The notes under the pieces were generated by a model. It made no database searches, was not told the origin of the DNA, and saw only the letters and a program-made list of their open reading frames with translations. From positions 1-64,000 of the forward strand of contig JADGJC010000119.1 in assembly GCA_027596075.1 (NCBI GenBank): a stretch of DNA of 64,000 nucleotides, given 5' to 3'. Both the position numbers and the translations under genes were made by a program. Position 1 is the first letter of the stretch. The number at the start of each line of letters is the position of its first letter. Of the stretch, positions 11,297-23,011 are shown piece after piece. This DNA comes from Rhizophlyctis rosea. Taxonomy: Eukaryota; Chytridiomycota; Chytridiomycetes; Rhizophlyctidales; Rhizophlyctidaceae.

Positions 11297-13196
11297 TTAT
11301 ACAAACCGCCTCTCCTTCTTCTTCTTATGCCCCTCACTAATCCTCGCAAACCTGCTCTTCTCAATCCTCAACGGTATCTGCTTTCCCATCAGATACAGAT
11401 TGTTCTTCCAACCTCCCATCGCGTCGGCGCCATAGACGGCAAGCTGATGTGCGTAGATGAAGCCCGTCATGTAGGCGTCGAAGCAGGCGGAGTGGTACTT
11501 TTCGAAGAGGGTGGCGTTGGTGGCGTGTGGTTGGGACGGAGGTGTGGGTTGAGGGTCTTTGGGAAGGGTCGGTGGTTGAGGGTCGATGGGTAGGGTGGGT
11601 GTGGGTGCGGAAGGTGCTGACGGTGTTGTTTTGGCGGTGGTTGTGGTTGTGGTAGCATTCGTGGTGTTTGGTTCGAATGATGGGGAATTGTCGCCCGTCT
11701 TGGGAGGAATTGGATCTGATTCCGTTTTGCTACCGTTTTCGACTTTCAGCCCATCAGTGACATTGGCATCTTTCGCGTCATTGGATTGCGCCTCCGTCTT
11801 TTGCCTCTTCTTGGAGTTGGTCGCCGATCCCTGAGCTGAGTTCCTCTCATCGTCCAAGATGACATCCAGATCGTGAGACCGACTGCAGTCTCTGCCTTGC
11901 TGACAATAACCGTGTGCCTACATTCAAGTGTCAGAATTTGAAAAGGCATCAATGGGTATGCTTCCGTTCACAATAGATCCAACTTACAGCATATTGTTCG
12001 CAATACGCCTTCCCTGTGTTGACAAGCCGCTGCCGCTTCCCAGTGTACGGTTTGATTTGAGACAGGAGGTTGGGTATCGATGTTTGGACTTTTGGTTCCG
12101 GAAGCCTGTCTCTGATCTCACAAACAATGTAGTTCCCCTCCTTGGCAGCCGTTCGATCAAGCTGCTGCCGCTCACTGGAAATGCATGGGTCATTAAGGTT
12201 GTCGTTTGAAGGTAAGGCCTTGTGGTGCGACTTACTATTTTCTGAACAGATACGCCAAAAATGACGCATTCTCACGCGTATGGAAATCGGCGATGTACTT
12301 GGTGTCGTAGATTCCTCCTTGAAACATCTCGCTAAGATCTGACACGAAGGATGAGAGTTGTGGCGGAAGGTCGGCGTAGAAGCTGTTGTAGACGAAGAGA
12401 AGGTCGAGAAGGCCATTGTGGAGTGTAATGGGAACTTTTCGATCTAGGATGTGATGGAAGATGGATCGCATGATTTGATTTGCTTCGGTTGCTGAAGATG
12501 TCTTATCTGATGGAGCCTGAGAAAGATATCATCAGATGCGACCATAAAGTCTTGGCGGAATTGGCACAGGTCACTCACCTCGTCGGGTCCTGGCGTGTAC
12601 ACAATGCCATTCCGAAACTGCTCATTGAAATCGAAACCGTTGTCCACCAGGAATTGCATGCTTTCCGGGTTGACGGCATACTCGTTTTGACATAGCATCA
12701 AAAATTCAAAATTGTGCACCGCATATCGCGTTTCCAAGCCCTCCTTTGTTTTTTCATCATTTTCTGGTGTAGCCGCCGGAATTTTTTCGAAGACTGTGAG
12801 ACCGAACGCGACGAGCGCGTGGGTTTTTGCGACTTTTCGCATTGCATCGTAGCGTTCTTCGATATTTCTGTGAGTGGGTGTGAGTTATTTATGCGCAGAA
12901 CCAGCAGCACCCCTTTTCGGGACCTTTTCGGGAGCGAGAAGCACATACTGTGATTTCGTATTGCGATCAGACCCGAGGCCAGTGAATTCAGTATCGAAGG
13001 AGATGTGATGAGCTCGGTCAATGGTATGTTTTATGACCAGCTGCAGCGATATCAGATTGTGGCGGGTCACACGGTTGAAGGTTGGAACCCCGACTGCCGG
13101 ACGAGAAGGGGTTTCCGTTCTGGAGGGTAGGTCTGGATTTGACATTTTGGCTGACACTGCGGCAAGGCTCGTTCGTTCAATATCGTCTTGATGCAC
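11297..13196 (-). CDS. TOE1: TOE1-like 3' exonuclease (DEDD family)
   Basis: Five exons join in phase: 13196-12949, 12867-12579, 12516-12236, 12174-11988 and 11917-11297. The CAF1-type DEDD fold begins with the catalytic FDTEFTGLG motif. The third acidic residue lies in HNGLLDLLFVYNSF and the fourth in IYDTKYIADF. After the nuclease comes a CCCH zinc finger (CEQYAAHGYCQQGRDCSRSH) followed by DLDVILDDE, which is diagnostic for TOE1 rather than PARN. A low-complexity Thr/Pro linker leads to a C-terminal block resuming the nuclease fold (SACFDAYMTGFIYAH), a split also seen in TOE1 proteins. TOE1 trims 3' tails of snRNAs and other small nuclear RNAs in Cajal bodies. The start may be 13196 or the internal ATG at 13145. 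Confidence 0.9.
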
Positions 13197-14101
13197 AACT
13201 TGTTGACAAGATCTACACTACCAAACGGGGTTTTCGGAGAAAAGAGATCTGTATTCGCAGAAGGGAGTTGGTGGGAAAGTTGAGAAGCACCAATTGCGCA
13301 GCAGTCGAAGGCCCATTCAAGTTGATGAGGGTCCCGTAACTATTCACGTGTTCTTAATCAGCACCATCGGTATTTTGATCACAAGGCCATGCGGCTTGAG
13401 GGCTTGCAGTTGAAAGCCCCACAAGCCCCATAAGCAACATCATGTGATGGTATGGCTGAGCTACCACAAGCCATGTCGCCCCCAATTTCGGCTGATGGGA
13501 GGCTGATGACTGCCCGGGCCTGGCCCAACCGCTATCCCAGTCGGTGCACGGTGGAAAAGAAGAGCCAAAACGTCAGCAGAAGAGCAACCCGTTCCTCTTT
13601 CCCATACTACCCCTCACTTCCAACACTACTACCCCATCAACTACCATCCTTTTTATCCGTGGAAGCACACACATAGCAAAAGAGAGCGCCAATCGGAATA
13701 GAAAAGACTAGCAACCACAAAATACGAAAACTCGAAGGGGTTTGTACACAGCAAAGATAGCAACTCGACACTAAAACCCATCACACTCTCGAAGCTGGCC
13801 GGTGGGAACTTGAAGCAAGTGAAAGTGAAGGGGTCGGAATGCGGCGTTCTAACATCACTGCTGCAGAAACACCATATAATCTGCAAGGCCCCGCGAACAA
13901 CTGTTTCAACCCGAACTTCCTGGATCAAGCTCCCACGCTGCAACAAATTCAACAAACGCACGACGTGGTCACTTCTATTCCCGCATCACTATACCTGTAA
14001 ATTTCTTCCTTCTTGCCGCTGATACAAGCATACGAGATTATTCGGCACTGTTGTATATTCCAATATTCCTCCGATAACAATACAAGTGAACAACACTCAC
14101 C
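13197..14101. other. Divergent promoter region, TOE1 / DHH1
   Basis: No coding stretch is convincing here. It separates two divergently transcribed RNA-processing genes and should contain both 5' leaders. A C/T-rich tract lies around 13595-13650. Confidence 0.45.
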
Positions 14102-15800
14102 ATGTCTGCGAACGGTTTGGCTGTCCAACTACAGAACACTCACATCACCGGGTAAATGATCGAAATCCTGATAATTTCTCGATGCCGATTGCTTGCATCG
14201 CCATATTCCAAGCCAATACTGACTGAGTCATGTAGAAGCAACCACGAGGGAGACTGGAAACGGAATCTCCAATTACCTGCGAAGGACAACCGGCCAAAAA
14301 CGGAAGATGTAACGGCAACGAAGGGAAACGAGTTCGAGGACTATTTTCTCAAGCGGGAACTACTGATGGGAATTTTCGAAGCGGGTTTCGAACGACCATC
14401 TCCTATTCAGGAAGAATCTATCCCCATTGCGTTGGCTGGAAGGGACATCCTAGCAAGAGCAAAGAACGGAACGGGAAAGACGGCGGCTTTCATTATCCCG
14501 GTGTTGGAGAAGGTGAACGTCACCAAGAGCGCCATTCAAGGTACATTGTGGGGCGGACAGATGCTGTATGACAGTGGACATTTTTGGGACCGTCAATATT
14601 CATCATGTGTTTTTTTGTTCAAAAAGCTCTCATTTTGGTTCCCACGCGCGAGTTGGCACTACAAACATCACAAGTTTGCAAGACTTTGGGCAAGCACACG
14701 AATGCGCAGGTCATGGTCACTACTGGAGGCACCACCTTGAAGGACGACATCCTTCGTCTTGGACAAACAGGTACTTTCACCTGCGCTCTGATTTATCCAA
14801 ATCGCGGTGCATTTCTAGACCTTGCTTGCATTTATTGTCCCACAGTCCACATCCTCGTCGGCACGCCTGGCCGCGTGCTCGATCTCGCCGGAAAAGGCGT
14901 CGCAGATCTCAGTCAATGTTCCATGTTGGTCATGGACGAGGCTGACAAGCTGCTCTCACCCGAATTCCAACCCATTATCGAGCAGCTCATCTCCTTCTTC
15001 CCGAAAAGCCGCCAAATTCTCCTATATTCCGCAACATTCCCCATGATTGTGAAGAACTTCAAGGACAAGTTCCTCACGAAGCCCTATGAGATCAACCTGA
15101 TGGACGAGCTTACGCTCCGAGGTGTAACGCAGTTCTATGCGTATGTGGAAGAGCGGCAGAAGGTTCACTGCCTCAACACGCTCTTCTCAAAGGTTTGCAT
15201 CTTTGCTTGGCGCAGAGTCGTATGAGCAGATCTCAATGTTTTAAAAAAAATGCAGTTGCAAATCAACCAATCGATCATTTTCTGCAACTCCACGAGCCGA
15301 GTGGAGCTCCTGGCCAAGAAGATCACCGAGCTGGGCTACTCGTGCTTCTACATCCATGCCAAGATGTTGCAATCCCACCGCAACCGGGTGTTCCATGATT
15401 TCAGGAACGGCAAGACCCGACACTTGGTTTGTTCTGGTGAGTTTGCCCAAGCTCACAGCGCGCATACAGCTTCCTTGCACGGAAGTTCTCAAAAACGATG
15501 AATGACATGCCAAGCATATTCTCATCATCATGTCTTTTTTACATTTCTGAAGACCTTCTCACCCGCGGTATCGACATCCAAGCCGTGAACGTGGTGATCA
15601 ATTTCGATTTCCCGAAGAACGCGGAGACGTATCTCCACCGCATCGGTCGTTCCGGCCGGTTCGGACACTTGGGTCTAGCGATCAACTTGATTACCTACGA
15701 AGATCGCTTCAACCTCTACAAGATTGAGCAGGAATTGGGGACGGAGATTGCGCCCATCCCGCCGGTCATTGACAAGTCTTTGTATGTTGCGCCTGCGTAA
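14102..15800 (+). CDS. DHH1: DEAD-box RNA helicase DHH1/DDX6
   Basis: Six exons join in phase: 14102-14151, 14236-14540, 14627-14770, 14846-15192, 15256-15436 and 15553-15800, giving 424 residues. All helicase motifs are present: Q motif ([14 protein letters not shown]), motif I ([11 protein letters not shown]), Ia (PTRELALQ), Ib (TPGRV), II (DEAD), III (SAT), IV ([13 protein letters not shown]), V (LLTRGIDIQ) and VI ([10 protein letters not shown]). The [20 protein letters not shown] lead-in and the [15 protein letters not shown] tail are typical of DHH1/DDX6/Me31B. The long Gln/Pro tail of yeast Dhh1 is missing. The family activates mRNA decapping and represses translation in P-bodies. Confidence in family and structure is high. 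Confidence 0.95.
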
Positions 15801-15840
15801 GGGGATGGTTGTGGGGTGGAGGGATAGGGGGTTTGGGTGG

Positions 15841-15932
15841 GGGGGGGGGGGGGGGGGGTTTGGATTGCCGCAGGTCTGATGCGGTTGGGGNNNNNNNNNN
15901 CCCCCCCCGCCCCCCCCCCTCCCCGCCCCCGC
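15841..15932. other. Assembly gap flanked by G and C homopolymers
   Basis: A run of ten N (15891-15900) lies just downstream of the DHH1 stop. On the left is a long G tract and on the right a long C tract. This looks like a sequencing or assembly failure at a GC homopolymer, perhaps an inverted G/C structure. True length is unknown. Confidence 0.9.
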
Positions 15933-18089
15933 GTGGGGGCGCGGTGGTTGGGTTTGTTGCTGGCGGGGGTTTGATACGCTAGCAGCAATGGGTTGGGAGA
16001 GTGATTTTGTGTGGAAATCGGTGTTGGTGCATGTGTTTCGTGCGTAAGCATCACCCATGTTTAGTTTCTCCTGGGTGAGGGGTGATCTTCCTCATTTCTC
16101 ATGCGGCATTTGCTATGCTGGGTGGTACTTCTTCTTTGGTATTTGGGGAGTGGGTGTACGTGAAGATTGATTTCAGCAATGAGATTTGTCTTTGACGCGA
16201 ATTTCGATTTTTGAGTTTGCCGCAAGTGTCTTCGTTCAGTTGGTATCGGCGGTAATGCCGTCTCGTCTATTCATGTTTGCCTTCGTGTGTCCATTGTGCG
16301 TCTGAAAATTGGTATAGATAAGTCACATTTTGTTTACCAAACTTGAGGGGCTTGAGAACTCCATCCGCAAGCCTCGATTGACCCATATCCAAGCCCTCAG
16401 CCCAGTTCCGGAATCGAGATTCGACATCAGCATGAACAGCATTGTGCCAAAAACTCAAAAAGGAGGTTGTGTTGCGAATTGCTGCGGCGGAAGGCAAATC
16501 TCCACAGCCGATGTAGCCGACGCAGCCGCGCATCAAGAGAATTATCGAACACAAAAGGCGCGGTTCTGCAACTTGGTGTTCGAATGAATGTGCAAGGGCT
16601 TTTGGGCAAATGTTTTGAGTGCGGACCACTTGGGTGATCATTTTTGAGGGGAAGGGTTGAGCCCCAAAATCCAAGCGGACCGTACGGTTGGAAGGAACAA
16701 GCAGTTGTAACTCGTGAATCAGAAGGTCTTTCTGCGCTTTGGGGTCTTTTCTCTCTCTTGGCAACCGACACTTGGAGACTTGTTTCCTTCATCCCAACTT
16801 GTGTTGATAACCTTCTCCCCCTCCTCCGTTTGTGCTACTGTTGTACTACAAGCTCTGCTAATTGAAGGGGATTGCAGTTGGTTCCGATCACAGGCTGTCT
16901 CACTGCGCGTTTCTCCATTCGAAGGGCAGAGCTGCCATTTTGGTCCATCGTGGTGGAAGATTGGGTTTCTTGCATATGCACATAGCCTGCATATGCAAAA
17001 AGTTTCATCATATAGACGTTCGTAGACACGCACCTCGCCCCTCTTTCTGGAGAATTTTTTGTAGTGCTGGGTAATGCCGTTGCCGTGAGCCGGTGGTTTT
17101 TCCTCCGTCCTTCTCGAGGTCTTTCCATATACGAGAGACGTTGCCAGCGCGCGTCCTTCACATCTTTGCAATCTTGCACGTAGAGAAAAACTTTGTTCAC
17201 GCGCAGAAGCTCCTAAAGCATCGCGGTTTTCGGAGTTTATTAGTCCAACTTCCAAACGGTAAGAGGCAACGGGTGGTCGCGTTGCATACATGAAGTTACT
17301 TACGCGACTTCTCATAGTACTTCTCTCATGCACTGCCACTCACATACAACTAGCTTCCCGTAATCGTGTGTTATCAACAACATAAGCCTTTACCGCTCAC
17401 ACGTACAAGCACATCGGCCTTTCACGCGCGCGAACGGAAATAACCCAAAAATAACATTCCGTCGGCCTTACCCTACCCCTTTCACGCGCGCTCAACATAA
17501 AGCTTGACCTAAATTCCGTCCGTGGATTAACAAAATATAAAAATCCCCAATTTCACACCTCTCACGCCTCAACGAATTTCCGCCTATCGACTTTCAGTCG
17601 TACCTTCCGCCAAATCCGACATTTTTCACCCCGTAAAAATCTGCCAAACTGCGCGACAAGACGGCAGCCGTTACTGCGGTAGAAGGAGGCACCGGGATAA
17701 GTGGGATGGATGTGGATACACCTGCGGGACGGTAGGTATCGGTGCGATTTTTGGACAGTGTGGGCGGTCTTTTGTGACGGGGGTGATTTGACAGAATTGG
17801 ATGAAGTGGGAGTGAGAATGGGCAAGGGGTTTGGTGAGAAAGCAGGCTGACATATGGATGGAGTTTGGGTGGGCATTGACATTTCAGGGGGATCCCAGAG
17901 ATGGACGGCATGGACACCTGGGCGGGTTCAGGACAGTGACGAGCAAAAGAGGCAAGAATCGGAACATTTTTCACTTTCATACAAGGGGCTCAGAGTGTAT
18001 TTCATTACCTACATGCGCCTTTTCGTATCACATCAACCCCTTTTGTAGAGAAAAAAACCACTGACCCAGTCGCTCCTCCCTCCCAACAG
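15933..18089. other. Long stretch with no supported gene
   Basis: Open frames of 165-206 codons exist on the minus strand (16267-16764 and 16719-17339), but they overlap each other in different frames, have biased composition from the opposite strand and show no domain. Two copies of TTCACGCGCG lie at about 17421 and 17481. The right part must hold the promoter and first coding exon of the G-alpha gene. One candidate tiny exon is 17818-17828 (ATGGGCAAGGG), which has the right phase and a Gly-2. Confidence 0.4.
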
Positions 18090-20017
18090 GCGCGCAGCGC
18101 GCAAAGTCTCCGACCAAATCGATGAAGAACTCCGTCGAGAACGCATCCAACTCCAGCACATGCGCGGGCCGAAAATCCTTCTTCTCGGATCTGGAGACAG
18201 CGGCAAGACGACGGTTCTGAAGCAGATGAAGATTTTGCATGGCGATGGGTTTGGCAATGAGGAGAGGTCGGCATTCCGGACGAGGATATATGATAATATC
18301 TTGGATTCTATGAAGGCGCTTGTGTATGCTCTGGAGACTTTGGGCGTTACGTTGGCGGTGAAGGAGAATGAGGTCAGTTTTTTTGTTGGTGAATGATCAG
18401 TGCGAGGGTGAAGAATCAGTGCGAGGAGTGTGGGAAGATGGGGTGTGTGCGTTATCAAAGAAGGAGGATGATCTGGCATCTGGACAAATATGTGATGCCA
18501 ATTTGGACATATCCATTGTTTGAACTTTCGCGAAGTTGAGGGGGCTCAAAGGAGGTGTCGGTTTAATAAAATCGACAAGATGGCAGCGCATTGGGTTGAT
18601 CGGTTGTGAAGGAAAATCATTGAAGTTGCTGAACCGAGATGCGTGGCACTCAACATTGCATTTTGGAGACGGCATATTAGGATATTGGATTTCATGGTTT
18701 CAAAGCGTCTTCTGGTTGTATGTATTGATCGATTTTGTCCATCATCAGGTTCACGCAAAACGGATTGTCTCGCACACACCACGAATAGGGGAACAGGTCC
18801 TTACCCCGCCAATAGTCGAATCATTAACTGAATTGTGGAAGGACGCGGGCATTCAGCAATGTCTGTTGCGGTCAAACGAATTTTTCATTCAGGATACAGC
18901 CGACTAGTGGGTGTCCAATTCGTCCTTTGATTATTTTTTTTGTTGTGGGATCCTGACGGTATCTTCCTCCCCCCCCTCCCCCCCCCCGGTCCATGCGCAG
19001 CTTCTTGAAGGACGTCAACAAATTCGCAGATCCCAATTATGTACCCAGCAATGAAGGTAACGTAGCCTTCCGAAAGTGTATCCGATTGTCAAGATCACTT
19101 CGTTAACTTATACGTGCATCTATTCAAACCCACACCCCAGACATCCTCCGAACCCGCTACCGCACCACCGAAATAACAGAAACCCGCTTCACCATTGACA
19201 AGCTTATCTACCGCATCTTCGACGTGGGGGGCCAACGATCCGACCGGCTCTTCTGGGCTCCCTACTTTGAAAACGACGTCAACGCCATCCTTTTCATTGT
19301 GTCGCTCGCGTCGTTTGACCAGATGCTTGTTGAAGATGCCACAGTCAACAGGATGTTGGATGCGCTGGTGCTTTTTGAGAGTATTGCGAACAACCCGTTG
19401 TTGAAGAGGGTCAGTATCATTTTGTTTTTGAATAAGGCGGATTTGTTTGAGAAGAAGTTGAGAGTTAGTAGTGTTAAGAGGTATTTCCCTGATTATGATG
19501 GTGAGTTTTTTTGATGTTCCTTTGTTTCTTCGTTGGATGGGTGCATGCTTTGCTTCTCTGGGTATCTTTCCAGCAATGATCGTTCTTTGTTTTTATCTGA
19601 TGCCATGTTGCTTCATTGATTTACTTGCGCACCTACAAATCTCATTCGCATCTACCTGACGGTATCAATTTGATTTTGCTTGTGCGCATTTCCAAAATCA
19701 GGAGCGAACGATGTGAAAACAGCTGGGCGGTACTTCAAAAAGAAGTTCCAGTCTCAGAACAAGGAGGCGGATAAGAAGATTTACACGCATTTTACGACGG
19801 GGACGGATACGTCGAACATGAGGGTGGTGATTTCGGCGGTTAGGTAAGCTTTTGGCGGTTTTCCCCTGCATTGAGGCTTTTGCAATGTTACTATCGCCGT
19901 TGCCATGATGGAAGATGGGGCGGTGTTCCGCAAACCACAGCTGATGAAAACTTGTTCTGTTCATCATATAGAGACATCGTCACAAGATTAGCCCTGCAAG
20001 CATCCGGTTTGTGGTGA
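18090..20017 (+). CDS. Heterotrimeric G-protein alpha subunit, divergent
   Basis: Exons 18090-18372, 18749-18906, 19001-19056, 19141-19500, 19702-19843 and 19972-20017 join in phase and give about 349 residues, with a short missing N-terminus encoded upstream. Visible are the P-loop LLGSGDSGKTTVLKQMK, switch I (RTRYRTTEITETRF), switch II (FDVGGQRSDRLFW), the guanine motif (FLNKADLFEKKL) and the TTGTDTSNMRVV segment where the usual motif reads TCATDT. The usual switch-I TTG reads TTE, and the usual RKKW after the DVGGQRSE glutamine reads RLFW. The C-terminus is SGLW, without the cysteine four residues from the end that is modified in Gi proteins. It should bind GTP and couple a receptor, with unusual switch chemistry. 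The N-terminal acylation site is unresolved. Confidence 0.85.
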
Positions 20018-20717
20018 CCTTGCATCGGATGGAGGATGAGAACGGGACTCAAGTTTTTTGTTGATTGTTGTAGGGTTGTGAATATATACCATCGTTTTTC
20101 TTTTTGGGATGAATGCGGGTTGTGGAGTGAGAGGAGTGATTCAGGTCCCTTGGCCCTTCAGCACTTTTTTCTTGTCATAATATAAAATGCGGCTTCGACC
20201 AGAGCGGTGTCCAGACCCTCCTTGAGCTGGTAAATTTGCTTACCTGCGAGTTACGTAAATATGTGTTGTCGGAGGCTGCGGGGCTTTGTACCACCGCAAG
20301 AGCAAGGGGGGCCAACAAAGGGCTGCCCCCTCCGATTCCGGACATGGGGAGGGTTTTGTTGTGGTCCGAGCCTCCTTCTGGTTGCGTGCTGCTCCTCTAT
20401 CAGGAAATCTATCAACAAACAAATTCTATGCGATTACATCATGTATTACCGAAATTCTCAATGCAAAAAACAAAAGACGCGTTCGTTCAACTTCGTTGTG
20501 GTGTCCCTGAATGGCGGGAGTAAGCTATGGATACTAATGCCTCCGACAATTTGAAAACTGCACACTTGAGGTGGACCGAGCCTCACCGACCCGATGGAGA
20601 CACCTTGCTGAGTGAGTGCAATAAATAGGAGCATTCCTCCCCATCCCCCTTCATCAGTGCCATTACGAGTCGCGTTGTAGATAGACATACATTTACACAT
20701 TTTACAAGATACCAACG
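20018..20717. other. Intergenic with TATA-like element
   Basis: No gene is seen. An AATAAATAGG element at about 20620-20629 lies 90 bases before the ATG of the next gene and may act as its TATA box. Confidence 0.45.
20620..20629 (+). promoter_or_regulatory. TATA-like element before secreted protein gene
   Basis: AATAAATAGG stands about 90 bases upstream of the ATG at 20718, a normal spacing for a fungal TATA box plus short leader. Confidence 0.4.
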
Positions 20718-22013
20718 ATGCACATCCTAACCTTTCTCTCCATCATCTGCCTCCTTCTCGCCCGCACCATTGCTCAATCCCCAACAATCCGCACATCTAC
20801 CACCTCTCCCACAGCGACAACTACCCGTCTCGCCACAACAACAACCCGTATCAGCAGCAGCCGGACTGGGTCGTCTTTTACGACCGCAACCGGCACACCA
20901 TTGGACCCGGCCGACGTCCCCGATAATGAACCCTTGACTCAAATTTCTACTACTGCCAATGTGAGCAGTCCCCCGCCCGATGTCTACCTCAACGTCCCAG
21001 ACTTGAGCGTGGATCTTATCAACTTGACTGTGAAGGATTTGGAGGCACACGTCAGTTTGAAGGTGGGACTCATCCATGAAACGGACATGCTTCTGTTCAT
21101 CCATCTATAACACATGACTAATCATCTCATATCCCTGCGAATCCACAGGCAGCAGTCGGCAGCCTCGTCACGATCCAAGCCGGCGTTGACGTTACTATCG
21201 AGGATGTTGAACTTACCATCCAAGGCGTTCATGCCCAACTCCTCCTCGAAGCCCGCCTTAACAACGTCTACAAAATCCTCGCCCGGACACTAGACACTTT
21301 GGACAAAAACCCAAACCTCCTGAACGTAAGCGATCCCACTTCTCCGAATTATCCGTTTAAGATTCGACTGACGACGCATGGAACAATTAAACATTATTAT
21401 AATTCCTCTTCTGTTTCGACAACTGTGCCGTCGCCTGCTGCCCCGACAATCACATCCACTTTATCACCTTCCTCTGCGACCTCATCCCCAACGCCAATTC
21501 CTCCGGTCAACCCGACACCACCATCGCGACTATCACCACCACCCGCACCCGGCTCACCATCACGCACTGCCTCCCTCCTCCACCTGCTCCGCCTTCGATC
21601 CCTACAAAATAGGGTCTCATCAAGGCTGTTGAAGGCCTCCTTTCGTCAGTAACCAACAGCCTTGGGGAGCTTGTTCAAACAGCTGTCGATGCCACCGGCA
21701 ACTTGGTACAGAAGGTGATATCGAGCACTGGCGAGATCTTGGAGAACAACGTCATTGGGAATGTGTTGGATTTGCCGTTGGTCAAGAACACCACGAATTC
21801 ATTCGGGCAGAAGGTTGCTACTTACAGGGTACGTGTTATCGCTCTCTTTGGCGCACGCTCCGTGTGGAGTACATGCTGTTTCTATCATCCGAACATCAAA
21901 TTTCTGAACCTCTTTCATCGCGGTGCTTATTGTAGGATACTACCGGAAACCTGATCGACGTTGTTTTGGACTCTGCGGGAAAAGTCCTTTCCGCCACTGT
22001 TCAAAAGTCGTAG
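20718..22013 (+). CDS. Secreted protein with Ser/Thr-rich N-terminus and amphipathic repeats
   Basis: The exons I support are 20718-21062, 21149-21325, 21613-21828 and 21936-22013, all phase 0. The protein opens with a classical signal peptide (MHILTFLSIICLLLARTIAQ), then a Thr/Ser-rich stretch likely to be O-glycosylated. Next come amphipathic beta/alpha-like segments (LNVPDLSVDLINLTVKDLEAHVSLK, written here as LNVPDLSVDLINLTVKD then LEAHVSLK; and VDVTIEDVELTIQGVHAQL). The last part (AVDATGNLVQKVISSTGEIL) repeats a turn-helix unit. It resembles a family of secreted fungal proteins of unknown function. The third intron is 287 bases, long for this genome, and is open in one frame, so an extra Pro/Ser-rich exon is possible. 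Confidence 0.7.
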
Positions 22014-22473
22014 AAAGCGGACGTCTTAGTGGGACCGCTCCGATATAAGTCAATTTGCCGTCTGTTTTCATATTGTTGATAGATGATAGATGTCTTTGCA
22101 TGGATGTTTCTTACTAATATAATTGTTGGCTATCATTTCCTGATTGCATACCGTATACTCCTGGCCAGCGTAGTATAATAAATGGCTCTATCCACGTCAG
22201 CTCATATGTAGGCTTGATTTCTGTCTTCCTGTTGTGCTGTTCCAGCTGCATAGTTTCGTGCTACTACGCTGGCCAAGAGAAAACGATATGCCTTGGCATG
22301 ACGCGCTCTCAAACTTGTATTATGCGTATCATCACAATGCCAAGGATTGTGTGTAAATGGCCCGCCTGGGATGAGAACCTTCCAGGAAACGAACAAATTG
22401 CGTTCATTTTTTAGAACCTTGTCGTGATGACAATTCGATGATAATAATCAAAAAATGGCTGCTAGCAACATCA

Positions 22474-22556
22474 GGTCAGATGGCCGAGTTGGTCTAAGGC
22501 GTCAGGTTAAGGCCCTGATCTCTTCGGAGGCGTGGGTTCAAATCCCACTCTGATCA
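22474..22556 (+). tRNA. tRNA-Leu (anticodon AAG)
   Basis: A full cloverleaf of 83 bases without intron. The 7-bp acceptor stem (GGTCAGA with TCTGATC) pairs with one G-T, the anticodon stem TCAGG/CCTGA encloses loop TTAAGGC with anticodon AAG, and a long variable arm (CTCTTCGGAG-like) marks a leucine tRNA. The T arm is GTGGG-TTCAAAT-CCCAC. Confidence 0.95.
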
Positions 22557-22938
22557 TTTTTGACGGGAAATATTGTATTTGGGTATTTCTGAAGGTGTGG
22601 GATTGCTTGGTCCCTTTGGAGTGAAGTGCGCTTCAAGCTGCCTCTGCCCGCTAATGTGCACTGGGTTCGTGAGTATCGTCGTGCAAGCACATAAGACTAG
22701 GTGCTATTCGTCATGCCTCACCTTGGCCGATAGACACCGACCAAGGAAATAATGGTGACACAGCACGCAAAGGGATATCATTGCTCGATAGGCGGGAGTA
22801 TGAGTCGGACATAGTGGCAACTTCATTGGGTATCTGCTGCAGACGCTTGTTTGCCTTCATTGATTTTGAGGACCACTTCAACCTTGAATTGTTAACGTAT
22901 TTTGTCATGTAAACGCTTTGGACATCATTCTTTCTATC

Positions 22939-23011
22939 GGGGGTGTAGCTCAGATGGTAGAGCGCTCGCTTAGCATGCGAGAGGCACGGGGATCGATACC
23001 CCGCACCTCCA
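22939..23011 (+). tRNA. tRNA-Ala (anticodon AGC)
   Basis: A 73-base cloverleaf. The acceptor stem is GGGGGTG with CACCTCC, the D arm contains AGCTCAGATGGTAGAGC, the anticodon loop CTTAGCATG carries AGC, and the T arm is CGGGG-ATCGATA-CCCCG. No intron. Confidence 0.95.

Noticed and set aside
16267..17339. Two overlapping minus-strand open frames of 165 and 206 codons
   Set aside because: They overlap in different frames, have no domain or splice logic, and their composition fits chance openness.
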